From positions 61,685-125,684 of the forward strand of contig CAZCQH010000009.1 of the NCBI GenBank assembly GCA_964500805.1: a DNA stretch of 64,000 bases, given 5' to 3'. Source of the stretch: Ga0077555 sp964500805 (lineage in GTDB: Bacteria > Pseudomonadota > Alphaproteobacteria > Rhizobiales > Hyphomicrobiaceae). Shown in pieces: positions 53,462 to 62,691 of the stretch (positions are counted from its first letter, which is position 1; every line of letters starts with the position of its first letter). The notes beneath the pieces were generated by a model. The model was not told where the DNA came from, did not search any database, and saw only the letters and a program-made list of their open reading frames with translations. The translations under genes were made by a program, and so were the position numbers.

Positions 53462-55303
53462 ATGCATCGCATCCACCGAATCTTTTTTGCCGCCGCTTTG
53501 GTTGCGGCGCCCAGTCTCGGATTGGCGGGCGTGCATGAACTTGCCCGCGAGCCGAGCGGCATCGACACCCCTGCGCCCGCGGCGCCTCCGCAAGCGCAAC
53601 CGGCCGCGAAAAAGATCACGATCTATACTGCCAAGACGATCGTCACGCAGGACCCCGGCACGCCGACCGCCGAAGCCGTGGCGGTGATGGACGGAAAAAT
53701 CCTCGGCGTCGGCACGCTTGACCAGGTCAAGGGTTGGGTCACCGATGAGGAAGTCGAGATCGACCGGCAGTTTGAAGACGCGGTGATCGTCCCCGGCTTC
53801 ATCGAAGCGCACATGCATCCGCAGATCACGGGGGTGCTTTGGCTCGGGGTCTATGTCGGCCGGTTCGACCGGACGGCGCCGGACGGCACGCTGGTCAAAG
53901 GACTTGAGACCAAAGAGGCCGTGCTCGCGCGGCTCAAGGATGCCGCCGCCAAGATGCCGGCCGGCGGCACATGGCTCGTGGCTTGGGGCTATCAGCCGGA
54001 GTTCTACGGCAACTCGCCGCTGACCCGCGCCGATCTCGATCCGATCTCGAATGGCCATCCCATGATGATCGAGAATCTCTCGATGCATATCTACTACGCA
54101 AACAGCAAGGCATTCGAAATTGCCGGGATCGGCGACGACACCGACATCGCCGGCATCGTGAAGAAGGACGGCAAGACGACAGGCGAGATCGCGGAGATCG
54201 AAGCCGCTCTCGCATTCGCTGCGAAGCTCCCGCCGCTCGACGCCGAGACGATGTTGAAGGCCACGCGGGATGTCGCCACGCAGGCCCAGCGCGTGGGCGT
54301 CACCACCTTCGCCGATCTCTCCTTCGGCACCCTTCCGGGAGGCTACAAAGCGTATCAGACCGTCGCCGCCGACCCCGACTTTCCGGTGCGGATCGTTCTC
54401 AACCCGGTGATTCAGGTCTTCCAGAAGCCCGAGATCGTGGCCAAGGGCGGTCTCGACGCCCTGACCGAGTGGCACAAATTCGATACCGATCGTCTCAGCT
54501 TCGGCGGCGTGAAGTTCGTCGTCGACGGATCGATCCAGGGTTACACCGGGCTGTTTCAGTGGCCCCACTATTACAAGACCCTTGCCAACGGGGTCGCCAA
54601 CATCACGCAAGACGACCTCAACAAATGGGTCGCCGAGGTCCACAAGCGCGGATTCCAGTCGGTGATCCACGCCAACGCGAGTGAAGCCACCGAAATGGCG
54701 CTCACCGCTCTGACGGAAGCGCAGCGGCAATATCCGCAACCGGCGACCCGCGACCGGATCGAGCATAATCAGTACGTGTCGCAGAGCCAGCTTCTCAGAA
54801 TGAAGCAGCTCGACGTCGCCACCAACCTGTTCACCAACCACATCTACTACTGGGGCGACTTGCATTACTCGACCTTCACGGGACCGGACCGCGCCGAGGA
54901 CATCAACCCGGCAGGAAGCGCCGAGCGCCTGGGAATTCCCTTCACCATGCATTCGGACGCTTCGGTGACGCCGGTCGATCCACTGTTCTGCATGTGGACG
55001 GCGACGGCGCGGAAAACGATGTCGGGTCGGGTCCTCGGCGAAAGCGAGCGCATCACCTTGCCGCAAGCCTTGCATGCCGTGACCCTCGGCGCGGCCTACC
55101 TCCTCGGTCAAGACGACAAGAAGGGCTCGATCGTCGCCGGCAAGCTCGCCGATTTCACGGTTCTCGACCGCAATCCGCTCGAGGTCGGCTCGCCCGATGA
55201 GCTGAGAGAGATCAAGGTGCTGGGGACCGTGATGGGGGGCAAAGCCTTCCCCGCCCCCGCCATCGGCCCGGACGAACAAGGCGCAGGGAGCAAATCTCCC
55301 TAG
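53462..55303 (+). CDS. Secreted YtcJ-type amidohydrolase
   Basis: A 613-residue metal-dependent amidohydrolase of the YtcJ/NfdA group with a signal peptide (MHRIHRIFFAAALVAAPSLGLA) and a proline/alanine linker to about 50. The domain starts ITIYTAKTIVTQDP. The metal motif is GFIEAHMHPQI (113-123), the carboxylated-lysine region is FGGVKFVVDGSIQGYTG, and the later metal ligands are in VIHANASE, RIEHNQYV and FTMHSDASVTPVDPL. The C-terminus closes the beta sandwich (GSIVAGKLADFTVLDRNPLE). Export to the periplasm is notable. Substrate unknown; amides and cyclic imides are usual. Confidence 0.92.
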   Translation: MHRIHRIFFAAALVAAPSLGLAGVHELAREPSGIDTPAPAAPPQAQPAAKKITIYTAKTIVTQDPGTPTAEAVAVMDGKILGVGTLDQVKGWVTDEEVEIDRQFEDAVIVPGFIEAHMHPQITGVLWLGVYVGRFDRTAPDGTLVKGLETKEAVLARLKDAAAKMPAGGTWLVAWGYQPEFYGNSPLTRADLDPISNGHPMMIENLSMHIYYANSKAFEIAGIGDDTDIAGIVKKDGKTTGEIAEIEAALAFAAKLPPLDAETMLKATRDVATQAQRVGVTTFADLSFGTLPGGYKAYQTVAADPDFPVRIVLNPVIQVFQKPEIVAKGGLDALTEWHKFDTDRLSFGGVKFVVDGSIQGYTGLFQWPHYYKTLANGVANITQDDLNKWVAEVHKRGFQSVIHANASEATEMALTALTEAQRQYPQPATRDRIEHNQYVSQSQLLRMKQLDVATNLFTNHIYYWGDLHYSTFTGPDRAEDINPAGSAERLGIPFTMHSDASVTPVDPLFCMWTATARKTMSGRVLGESERITLPQALHAVTLGAAYLLGQDDKKGSIVAGKLADFTVLDRNPLEVGSPDELREIKVLGTVMGGKAFPAPAIGPDEQGAGSKSP

Positions 55304-55401
55304 TCACTTGAGGCGAACGATTGCCGGCACAAGGCTTGAAGCGACCGGAGGTTCGGGCGTAAAGCTGGTTTACCCTCCATCCTCGATGAGACGCGTCGCT
55401 G

Positions 55402-56283
55402 GTGCGTAAAGCTGGAAAAATCGGCTTCAACGACGCCAAGCTTTCCCTAGAGCACCCTCTTCGCTCGCTAAGCCTTCTCCCGCTGAGGACGCTTCGGCCG
55501 CGTGTGACGCGCGCCGTCTACCTCGGAATTTACAGGCGCTACCGGCCTCGCCGATTCCATGCCTACTGCGTTGGAGCGCTTAAATCCGGAACCCACTCGA
55601 TCGCCGGCATGCTGATGCGTCATTACCGGTCATCGCATGAGCCCCGTGTTCCGGAGTTGATCGACGCGGTGCTCGCCTTCTCGCGGCGAGAAATCGCGAG
55701 ACCCGATCTTCAGCGGCTTCTACACCGTCGCGACAGGTCCTTGTGGCTGGAGATGGAGGCCTCCGCATTCAACGTGCACGTTCTTGACCTGCTGGTCGAG
55801 GAATTCCCGGATGCCCGATTCATCCTGACCATCCGAGACTGCTACTCGTGGGTCGACTCCGCTCTGAACCATCAACTCGGCCGCAAATTGCCCGCGCACT
55901 ATGAATCATTCTTGCGTTATTGGGTTGCCCCCGGCAGCGAATACGCTCGCGCCGAGTTGGTATTGAAGGATAAAGGTCTCTATCCCCTGAAGTCCTACTT
56001 CAGAGCCTGGGCCAATCACAACCAGCGTGTCCTTGACACCGTGCCGGCAGACCGATTGCTGGTCATCCGAACGAATGAAATTTCAAAGTCGCCTAAACGT
56101 ATCGCGGGATTCTTGGGCATTCCCGCAAGGACGCTCGATCGAAGCCGCTCTCGCAGCTTCGCGAGCCGCAAAAGATTCGACCTGCTATCTTCTATCGACC
56201 CGGACTACGTGAAGGAGGCGGCGCAAGAGGACTGCATGCCGCTGATGACGCGTTTTTTTCCCGGCGTCACCGGCCCGAGCTAG
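55402..56283 (+). CDS. Sulfotransferase-family protein
   Basis: A 293-residue protein with a PAPS-type loop FHAYCVGALKSGTHSIAGML (about 52-71) and a second conserved segment FPDARFILTIRDCYSWVDSALNH that matches the 3'-phosphate site. The late part DRLLVIRTNEISKSPKRIAGFLGIPA is also sulfotransferase-like. The first 50 residues are basic. The start (GTG at 55402) is uncertain. It is not closely like the sulfotransferase of the glycan operon. The 3' end overlaps a convergent small gene by 17 bases. Confidence 0.8.
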   Translation: MRKAGKIGFNDAKLSLEHPLRSLSLLPLRTLRPRVTRAVYLGIYRRYRPRRFHAYCVGALKSGTHSIAGMLMRHYRSSHEPRVPELIDAVLAFSRREIARPDLQRLLHRRDRSLWLEMEASAFNVHVLDLLVEEFPDARFILTIRDCYSWVDSALNHQLGRKLPAHYESFLRYWVAPGSEYARAELVLKDKGLYPLKSYFRAWANHNQRVLDTVPADRLLVIRTNEISKSPKRIAGFLGIPARTLDRSRSRSFASRKRFDLLSSIDPDYVKEAAQEDCMPLMTRFFPGVTGPS

Positions 56284-56461
56284 CAGCACCGCGCGGCTCC
56301 ATCTGCCTCGGCGCGCATGCGGCCGCCCCGCACCATTTGTCGGGTTTGCCGCCATCGGCGACGGCGACGGTTGCAATCGGCCCCACCGTTGTGCCGAGCG
56401 TCAGCGATCCGACGGCGAGCGTGATTGCGAAGGCGAGCATGACGACGTGTGACGGTTTCAT
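56267..56461 (-). CDS. Small secreted cysteine-containing protein
   Basis: A 64-residue protein with a signal peptide (MKPSHVVMLAFAITLAVGSLTLG, then TTVGPIATVAVA) and a short mature part GGKPDKWCGAAACAPRQMEPRG with two cysteines. AAGGAG lies eight bases before the ATG, a strong ribosome site for so short a frame. It converges on the sulfotransferase gene. No family recognised. Confidence 0.65.
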   Translation of the reverse strand: MKPSHVVMLAFAITLAVGSLTLGTTVGPIATVAVADGGKPDKWCGAAACAPRQMEPRGAASSGR

Positions 56462-56714
56462 ATCGGCGCTCCTTTCGGGTCATGATTGCGTGAGCTCTTA
56501 AGTCGCGTGAGCCCGGAGAAGAGCCTGAACGATGTCTCGGATACCCGATGTGGCGGATCCCACAAGATCGGCGATTTGCCCTCGATCCGGCGGCCTCTCG
56601 ACCGCCGCTTCTAGGATCGGCCATTAGCGGACAATTAAGCGACGCCTTGAAATGCGTCGCGCGTTCTCGCGAACGCAGCTAGATTTCGCCCGGAAGAAGC
56701 TTAAGAGAGAAAAC

Positions 56715-58018
56715 ATGACCGGTTTCGATCCTGATCGGCGCAAGACGCTCAAAGGCATGGCGGCGCTTGGCGCCGCCGGCTTCATCCCCGGTTTCCTGCC
56801 GGTCACGCCGGCGCGCGCCGCGGGCCTTAAGGCTGGCTTCGTCTATATCGGCCCGCGCGAAGATTGGGGCTGGAACGAATCGCATGCGGTGGCAGCTCTC
56901 GCGCTCAGCGGTGTTCCGCATGTGAGCGTCGCCCAGGCGGATTACCTGCCCGAGAGCACCGACTACGGCAGCGGCAAGGACAATGCCGAAACGCGGGCCT
57001 ACACCGAGGCGATGGAGCGCCTGATCGCCGGCGGCGCCAGCCTCGTCATTTCCACCTCGTTCGACGAGGATCCGTTCTTGCTGGCGATGGCGAAGAAGCA
57101 TCCGGGCGTCGTGTTCCGCCAAGCCTCCGTGCGCGCCAACGACGGCAACCCGCCGAATCTCGGCAGCCAGAACGCCTTGATTCACCAAGGCCACTATGTG
57201 AACGGCGTTGCCGCGGGGCTAAGCACCACCACGAACACGCTCGGCTTCGTGGCAGGCATGCCGTTCGGCACCGTTCTGCTCAATGTGAATGCATTCCTGA
57301 TGGGCGCCCGCCAGACCAATCCCGACGCGAGGTTGCGCGTCATCTTCACCGGCGAGTGGGAGCATGCCGGGCGCGACGCGGAAGCGGCGAACGCGCTCGT
57401 GGATGCGGGCTGCGACGTCATCACCTGTCACCTCGACAGCCCGCGGGTCGTCATCGAGACGGCCGANNNNNNNNNNNNNNNNNNNNNNNNNNNNNNNNNN
57501 NNNNNNNNNNNNNNNNNNNNNNNNNNNNNNNNNNNNNNNNNNNNNNNNNNNNNNNNNNNNNNNNNNGCGACGTCATCACCTGTCACCTCGACAGCCCGCG
57601 GGTCGTCATCGAGACGGCCGAAGCCCGCGGCGTCAAAACCTGCGGTCACGCCTTCGATCAGGCGCCGCTCGCGCCCAAGGGCTACATCACCGGCGCCGAG
57701 TATCGCTGGACCGAAATGTTCCAGAATTTCATCGAGACGGTCGAGAAGGGCGGCACGCTGCCGAACTTCGTCGCCGGCGGTTATGACAAGGACTATGTCC
57801 GGTCGAGCCCGTTCGGCGCCGGCGCGGACGCGCACGCGATCAACGCCGCCAGAACCGCGATTGCGGCCATGAAGAACGGAGACACTATCTTCGTTGGGCC
57901 CATCAAGGACAATACCGGCAAGCTGGTGGTGCCGGCCGGAACCAGCTACGGGCCTTACGCGCCCGAGCTGCAAGAGACCGAATATCTGATCGAGGGCGTC
58001 ATCGGCTCTCTGCCCTGA
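56715..58018 (+). CDS. Tat-exported BMP-family ABC substrate-binding protein (split by false gap)
   Basis: A basic-membrane-protein (PnrA/Med) family binding protein. The ATG at 56715 has AAGAGAGAAA upstream and starts with a twin-arginine signal (DRRKTLKG, then GMAALGAAGFIPGF). LKAGFVYIGPREDWGWNESHAVA is the usual start of the mature domain, and AGCDVITCHLDSPRVV and GYDKDYVRSSPFGAGA come later. The N run and a repeated 55 bases interrupt it. Removing 155 bases (100 N plus one copy) puts both halves in one frame, giving 382 residues and no stop. BMP proteins bind nucleosides or similar ligands; no permease or ATPase gene is adjacent. Confidence 0.9.
57467..57566. other. Assembly gap (100 N) flanked by a 55-bp duplicated contig end
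   Basis: The 55 bases at 57412-57466 recur exactly at 57567-57621, on either side of 100 N. The gap lies inside the BMP gene. Collapsing it restores the reading frame, so the gap is an artefact of scaffolding contigs that overlap by one k-mer. Confidence 0.95.
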
Positions 58019-58056
58019 TTGGCAAGCAAGCGCGGCTCACCTCGGCGAGACGTTCA

Positions 58057-58752
58057 TCAATTCTGCGAGCGCCCGCGGAAGAATAGGACGAACACGTAGA
58101 AGAGCCACACCCCGACGGCCGATACGGCTGCCGCGACGTAGGTCCAGGCCGCGGCGCCTAAGACCTTCTCGACACCCGCCACCTGCTCGTCGCCTTTGAT
58201 GATGCCGTGGTTGACCAGAAGTTCCTTTGCTCGCGCGCTGGCATTGAACTCGACGGGAAGCGTGAGAATGGCGAGAAGGAACGACGAGCCGAAAAGAATG
58301 ACGCCGGCCCAGGTCAGGGTATTGATCTGCAAGACCACGCCCGCGATGAACAGCCAGGGCGCGATTTGCGACGCGAGCTGCACGACCGGCACGATGTAGG
58401 TGCGGGCCTCCATCGGAAAATAGTCCTCGGCATCCTGCAAGGCATGCCCCGCTTCATGCGCGGCGATGCCGGCGGCCGCCACGCTCGGGGCAAAATAGAC
58501 TTCCTGGCTGAGCCGCAGCGTCTTGGTGCGGGGATCATAATGATCGCTCAGAACGCCGGGCGCGGATTCGATGGTCACATTTTGCAGGCCCTGCGCGTCG
58601 AGCAGGCGACGCGCCACCTCGGCGCCTGTGATCCCGTTCTGGGTGCGGAGCTGGGAGTATTTGGCGACGTTCAGTTTGATGCGCGACTGCGCAAACAGTC
58701 CCAAGAGCAAGCCGGGCAGCACAAACACCCAGAACAGCGGATCCTCGAACAT
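58057..58752 (-). CDS. Neutral zinc metallopeptidase (YugP-like membrane protein)
   Basis: A 231-residue membrane peptidase of the Zn_peptidase_2 type. The zinc motif HEAGH is at 99-103 within GIAAHEAGHALQDAEDYFP, with the third ligand probably the glutamate in LPVEFNASARAKELL. There are four hydrophobic segments: one N-terminal (LFWVFVLPGLLLGLF), two central and one C-terminal (AAVSAVGVWLFYVFVLFF). LSDHYDPRTKTLRLS is conserved upstream of the active site. Inner-membrane protein of unknown substrate, often called a stress-related protease. A stand-alone gene. Confidence 0.92.
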   Translation of the reverse strand: MFEDPLFWVFVLPGLLLGLFAQSRIKLNVAKYSQLRTQNGITGAEVARRLLDAQGLQNVTIESAPGVLSDHYDPRTKTLRLSQEVYFAPSVAAAGIAAHEAGHALQDAEDYFPMEARTYIVPVVQLASQIAPWLFIAGVVLQINTLTWAGVILFGSSFLLAILTLPVEFNASARAKELLVNHGIIKGDEQVAGVEKVLGAAAWTYVAAAVSAVGVWLFYVFVLFFRGRSQN

Positions 58753-58967
58753 GGCTAAACCGATCCCCTAAGCTTTGCCTGGCACGGCTTGCTTGGCACT
58801 CCGCGTAGACTAGGCCTTTCACTGTGAGGGCGGAAATCGCCCTCGGCGAGCAACACCATGATGAAGGTCGCCAATATTCTCAAGGTCAAGCTCTTAGAAG
58901 TGGCCGTGACCGGGCGAACCGCGATCGGCCCCGGACTTTCGCGCCGATCTCCGTGTAGAGTTGCGGC

Positions 58968-59600
58968 ATGTGGGACACCATCGCCTACTATTTCGTGTTG
59001 GCGCTCGAATCCGTGGTCGGCGTGTTCGGCATCCGGCTGTACGAGGAGCCTGGATACGAGACCATCGGCCGGGTGGCAGGCAGCATCGATATCCGCCACT
59101 ACGCACCGCGCCTCGCGGCTGAGGTCGAACTGCCAGCGGAAGGCGGGGCCGCGCGCGGGCAGGCGTTCCGGCTGCTGTTCGACTATATTTCCGGAGCCAA
59201 CCGGACGGCGTCGGGCAACGCCAAGATCGCCATGACCGTCCCGGTCGAAGTGCGCGACAACGAGCGCATTGCGATGGGCGCTCCGGTTCAGACCGCAGAG
59301 GATGGCGCCAATTTGCGGATGATCTTCTTCCTGCCGGCGACGTATGACCACGACAGCGTGCCGTCGCCCCGCGACGGCCGCGTGAAGATCGTCACGATTC
59401 CCGACGAGACGATCGCCGTCTTGCGCTATTCGGGTCTGGGGCGAGATTTCCGCGAACGCCAGGCCGAACTCGTCGCTTCCCTCTCAGGCTCGAAATGGCG
59501 GCCGATCGGGCCGCCTTCGACGCTCTATTACGACGCGCCGTTCACGATTCCCTTCTTGCGCCGGAACGAGGCCGCCGTCGCCGTCACGCCGTCACAATAA
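58968..59600 (+). CDS. SOUL heme-binding family protein
   Basis: A 210-residue SOUL/HBP protein. The fold begins with LYEEPGYETIGRVAGSIDIRHYAPRLAAEVEL, and the conserved core KIAMTVPVEV, MRMIFFLPATY-like (here LRMIFFLPATY) and VLRYSGLGRDFRERQAELVASL follows, ending in PFLRRNEAAVAV. A hydrophobic N-terminal segment (IAYYFVLALESVVGVFGI) suggests a membrane anchor. SOUL proteins bind heme or porphyrin in plants and animals; the bacterial role is not settled. Divergent from the peptidase gene. Confidence 0.9.
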   Translation: MWDTIAYYFVLALESVVGVFGIRLYEEPGYETIGRVAGSIDIRHYAPRLAAEVELPAEGGAARGQAFRLLFDYISGANRTASGNAKIAMTVPVEVRDNERIAMGAPVQTAEDGANLRMIFFLPATYDHDSVPSPRDGRVKIVTIPDETIAVLRYSGLGRDFRERQAELVASLSGSKWRPIGPPSTLYYDAPFTIPFLRRNEAAVAVTPSQ

Positions 59601-59609
59601 TCGCGAGGC

Positions 59610-60044
59610 TTAGCGCCACGCGCGGGCGTAGTCGCGCAACACGTCGGCTTCCAACTGGATCTCGTTCAGCCGGTGTTTAAGCACGTCGCCGATGCTGATG
59701 ATGCCCACCAGCTTGTCGCCCTCTTTCACCGGCAGGTGACGGATGCGCTTCTGCGTCATCACGCTCATCACCTCGTTGATCGAGTCCTCCGGCGAGCAAA
59801 CGACCACGACCTTCGTCATCAGGCGCTCGACGGTCATGCGCGGGAGGTTGCTCGCGTGCGCAGCAAGCCCATAGGCCAAATCGCGCTCCGAGACGATGCC
59901 TTCGATCGTGACACCGTCGCTGCTGACGATCATGGCGCCGATCCGTTCGGCGCGGAGTTGCTCGGAAAGCTCAAGCGCTGTTTCGTCGGGGCGGACCGTT
60001 TTAACGGCCGGCCCCTTTTTGTGCAGGATCTCCGATACCTTCAT
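59610..60044 (-). CDS. CBS-domain-pair protein
   Basis: A 144-residue protein that is little more than two CBS domains (about 5-60 and 70-130). ERIGAMIVSSDGVTIEGIVSERDLAYGL and RIRHLPVKEGDKLVGIISIGDVLKHRL are the paired ligand-facing segments. Stand-alone CBS pairs bind adenosine nucleotides and regulate partners. The ATG at 60044 (MKVSEILHKKG) is the family start, with AGGAGT upstream; the longer frame is not supported. Convergent with the SOUL gene, nine bases apart. Confidence 0.92.
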   Translation of the reverse strand: MKVSEILHKKGPAVKTVRPDETALELSEQLRAERIGAMIVSSDGVTIEGIVSERDLAYGLAAHASNLPRMTVERLMTKVVVVCSPEDSINEVMSVMTQKRIRHLPVKEGDKLVGIISIGDVLKHRLNEIQLEADVLRDYARAWR

Positions 60045-60425
60045 GGATGAGACTCCTTCTACCGGCGCGCCAGATCGGCGGGTGCGCATACGGCGTGAGG
60101 CGCAAGCTTTGAAGCTTAGGCTCGGGCGCAGGGCTGTCAAGCAACGCCGACGCCGCACGTAGCGGGAGAACACGATGATCGGAACAAGCACCGACGGCCA
60201 AAGGAAAGGCATTTCGAGCAACGCCAAGTCGGGCCGGTGCAGCTGGAGGAACAGCAGGCCTCTCCGTTCCTAATCAAGCGGGTTCCTGTTCGCATCTGCG
60301 AAGGCAAGGCACGGTACGGAAATCCCGCCGCGGCTAAGATTCGTTGGAAACAAGCTTTCCGCGATGGCGTTTATGTCAAGCCGCCCTTACTGTGCGGGCG
60401 GGGGAGCAAACAGGGGGAACAGGAC
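60045..60425. promoter_or_regulatory. Divergent intergenic region, CBS gene / glycine-zipper gene
   Basis: These 381 bases separate two divergent starts. I can point only to a short inverted repeat GGAAACAAGCTTTCC near 60347-60361 and the ribosome site AGGGGGAACAGG before the plus-strand gene. A frame open from 60237 upstream of the small gene has no support. Confidence 0.35.
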
Positions 60426-60689
60426 ATGGATCTCACCAGCCTTCTCGTGCAATTGGTGTCGGGTGCAGTCGGCGGCAGCGCGGCCGGCGCCGCAGCCAAG
60501 CAATATTCGCTCGGAACGCTCGGCAATGCGATCGCGGGCGCGGTCGGCGGCGGCGTCATCGGCCAGCTTCTGGGTACCGTCTTGGGTCAGGCCGTCGAGG
60601 GATGGATCGGCAATATCGCCGGCGGCGCCGTGGGCGGCGCGATCATCATGATTCTCGCGGGCGTCATTAGGAATATGACCGCGAAGTAG
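60426..60689 (+). CDS. Small glycine-zipper membrane protein
   Basis: An 87-residue protein made largely of glycine-zipper and hydrophobic stretches (SGAVGGSAAGAAAK, GNAIAGAVGGGVIGQLLGTVLGQ, IAGGAVGGAIIMILAGVIR). It starts MDLTSLLVQLVSG and has AGGGGGAACAGG before the ATG. Similar short proteins are common in Rhizobiales and sometimes misnamed as methyltransferases; I do not assign a function. Probably forms or lines a membrane oligomer. Confidence 0.75.
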   Translation: MDLTSLLVQLVSGAVGGSAAGAAAKQYSLGTLGNAIAGAVGGGVIGQLLGTVLGQAVEGWIGNIAGGAVGGAIIMILAGVIRNMTAK

Positions 60690-60771
60690 GCGAGCCTGCG
60701 CCGCGAGGCCGGACCGCCCTCTCCTTCAACGCAGCCGCTCTCGGTGATAGCCTTCTGAGAGGGAGGAGTCG

Positions 60772-62361
60772 TTGAGCGGGGAAGGCGTGTCCGAGTTCGC
60801 CGATGTTGCCGAGCTACGTCAGGCCGCGGAGCGCGGCGACGTCGAGGCTCAGCTCACGCTCGGCAGCTACTACTACTATGGTCGCCAGGTAAGGCAGGAC
60901 TTCGGCGAGGCCATCAAGTTATTCCGTCTTGCCGCGAATAGTGGCGAGGCGCGTGCCCAATTTAACCTTGGATACATGTACGCCCTCGGCCAAGGCGTAT
61001 CGCAAAGCAATGACGAAGCTCGGGCATGGTTTGAACGTGCCGCCGAACAGGGGCTGGACAACGCTCAGTACAAGTTGGGTCGATACTACGATCACATGGA
61101 AAACTATGCTGAGGCCTTTAAGTGGTACGAACGTGCCGCGCAGCAGGGCCACGCGCTCGCGCAAGCCGGTCTTGCCTACGCGTATTCCAACGGCCGGGGC
61201 GTTCCTCAAGATCGTAAGGAGGCGCTAGAGTGGTACCGCCTCGCTGCGGAGCAGGGCGAGGCCGAAGCGCAATTTAATCTTGCTAACTTCTACTTCTTCG
61301 GCAAGGGAACTGCAAAAGACGACGCCGAGGCGGCGAACTGGTTCCGTCGCGCCGCCGAGCAAGAATATCATCATGCCCAGCTCAATCTCGGCGCGATGTA
61401 CTACGAGGGACGGGGCCTCGCCCGGGATCGGGATCTCGCACGTGTGTGGACGTCGCTCTGCGCGGCGCGCGGAGACCCGGAGGCACAAGCAAACCTTGCC
61501 TGTATCAAGTCCACAAATCCAGAATTCGAAGCGTTGATCAATAAAGCCATAGGCGGCGACGTGGAGTCCCAGCGCGACCTTGCCGTTCGTTTGCACAATG
61601 GCGATGGGGTTCCCAAAGACGAATCAGCCGCTGCTGTTTTTCTGCGAAGGGCGGCTCAAGGCGGCGACCCGTGGGCCCAGACGACGCTCGCGATCGAACT
61701 CCGCGACACGAAGAAACCCGAGAAGGAAGAGGAAAGCGTTCGCTGGCTCTTGAAGGCGGCCGGAAAGCGCGATCCCAGAGCCCGGCTTACGCTCGGCACT
61801 CAGCAATTTCTCGGGATCGGCACACCCGTGGACATCGAGTCCGCGGCGGTCAACATGATCATGGCGTCGCTCGCAGGCTTTGAGGGGGCGAAAGCCCTTG
61901 CTGCCGAGGCGATCGCCGCGCTTCCCGAGACCTCTCGCGCGACAGTCATCGAGCGCGTGCAATGGTCGAGCATCGCCTTGGTCTTCGGGCCCTTGGCGCC
62001 AGGGCACCACGATCGCATTCGCGAATCGCAGAAGAACGATGATGGATCGGAGGATGCGCTTTGGCTCGAATATGAGCGGGAAACCGCCAACATCCTGTTT
62101 GGAGACAAGGAACAGGACGGCGATTCGATTCTCACGACCGTGTTTGGCGAGAAGGTCGCAATAAGGAAGTTTTCAGTGGCCCGCGCCGATGTCAGGGGAC
62201 AACGGGTGGCGGCAACGACGATTAGCCTCCGCGATATCGTTCTGGCTGACGGATTTCCCGTCTACTGGAAGCCCGATTCCGAAGCGCTCACCGCCCTAAA
62301 CGCATCTCTAGGCTATATGGGCGGACGGGATTGGGTCCAATGGTTCTATGCCGAGCACTGA
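60772..62361 (+). CDS. Sel1-repeat protein
   Basis: A 529-residue protein with about eight or nine Sel1-type (SLR) repeats of 36 residues, from residue 12 to about 370. Examples are AQFNLGYMYALGQGVSQSNDEARAWFERAAEQG and AQAGLAYAYSNGRGVPQDRKEALEWYRLAAEQG. The start is TTG at 60772 with GGGAGGAG upstream. No signal peptide is visible. The last 130 residues are not repeat-like (GDSILTTVFGEKVAIRKFS). SLR arrays are protein-binding scaffolds; the partner is unknown. Confidence 0.9.
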   Translation: MSGEGVSEFADVAELRQAAERGDVEAQLTLGSYYYYGRQVRQDFGEAIKLFRLAANSGEARAQFNLGYMYALGQGVSQSNDEARAWFERAAEQGLDNAQYKLGRYYDHMENYAEAFKWYERAAQQGHALAQAGLAYAYSNGRGVPQDRKEALEWYRLAAEQGEAEAQFNLANFYFFGKGTAKDDAEAANWFRRAAEQEYHHAQLNLGAMYYEGRGLARDRDLARVWTSLCAARGDPEAQANLACIKSTNPEFEALINKAIGGDVESQRDLAVRLHNGDGVPKDESAAAVFLRRAAQGGDPWAQTTLAIELRDTKKPEKEEESVRWLLKAAGKRDPRARLTLGTQQFLGIGTPVDIESAAVNMIMASLAGFEGAKALAAEAIAALPETSRATVIERVQWSSIALVFGPLAPGHHDRIRESQKNDDGSEDALWLEYERETANILFGDKEQDGDSILTTVFGEKVAIRKFSVARADVRGQRVAATTISLRDIVLADGFPVYWKPDSEALTALNASLGYMGGRDWVQWFYAEH

Positions 62362-62536
62362 CAAATCTTTGATAAACTTCAGCAGGTTACACGATGCTTC
62401 CGCCGGGCCTGCCGCCGCGAGCGACGCGCGTCTAAGCCCCGCATCTTTTCCCCAAAGCGTGTCCCAATTGTCACAGACTTCTGCGCGGAATGGCTTATAG
62501 TGGGACACAGAAACGAAGGGGAACGGGGGATTAGCC

Positions 62537-62647
62537 ATGCGTCTTCTTATAGCTTGCGCGATTATCGTTTCGACTGTGATCGGCCTTGGCGGCTGTGTTG
62601 GACACCACGAGAAAGCCGTGGTTGCCGAGCCCTTGAAGGTCGGCTAG
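62537..62647 (+). CDS. 36-residue lipoprotein
   Basis: A 36-residue protein, too short for most gene finders. MRLLIACAIIVSTVIGLGGC is a lipoprotein signal with lipobox LGGC (Cys20), leaving only 17 mature residues: CVGHHEKAVVAEPLKVG. GGGGG lies about seven bases before the ATG, and a good terminator follows the stop after 44 bases, so it has its own transcription unit. Small lipoproteins with a KAVV-x-EPLK-like end are, from memory, conserved in related genera. Confidence 0.75.
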   Translation: MRLLIACAIIVSTVIGLGGCVGHHEKAVVAEPLKVG

Positions 62648-62691
62648 ACACGACGGGATAGCCCTACTTTTCTATCTCTCCGGCAAATGCC

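Noticed and set aside
53408..55279. A 623-codon minus-strand frame opposite the amidohydrolase gene
   Set aside because: High G+C keeps antisense frames open. The plus frame has a signal peptide and all metal-binding motifs of the family.
56652..57872. Frameshifted or broken BMP gene, read as two partial genes or a pseudogene
   Set aside because: The 55-bp flanking repeat and exact restoration of phase on collapse show an assembly artefact, not mutation.
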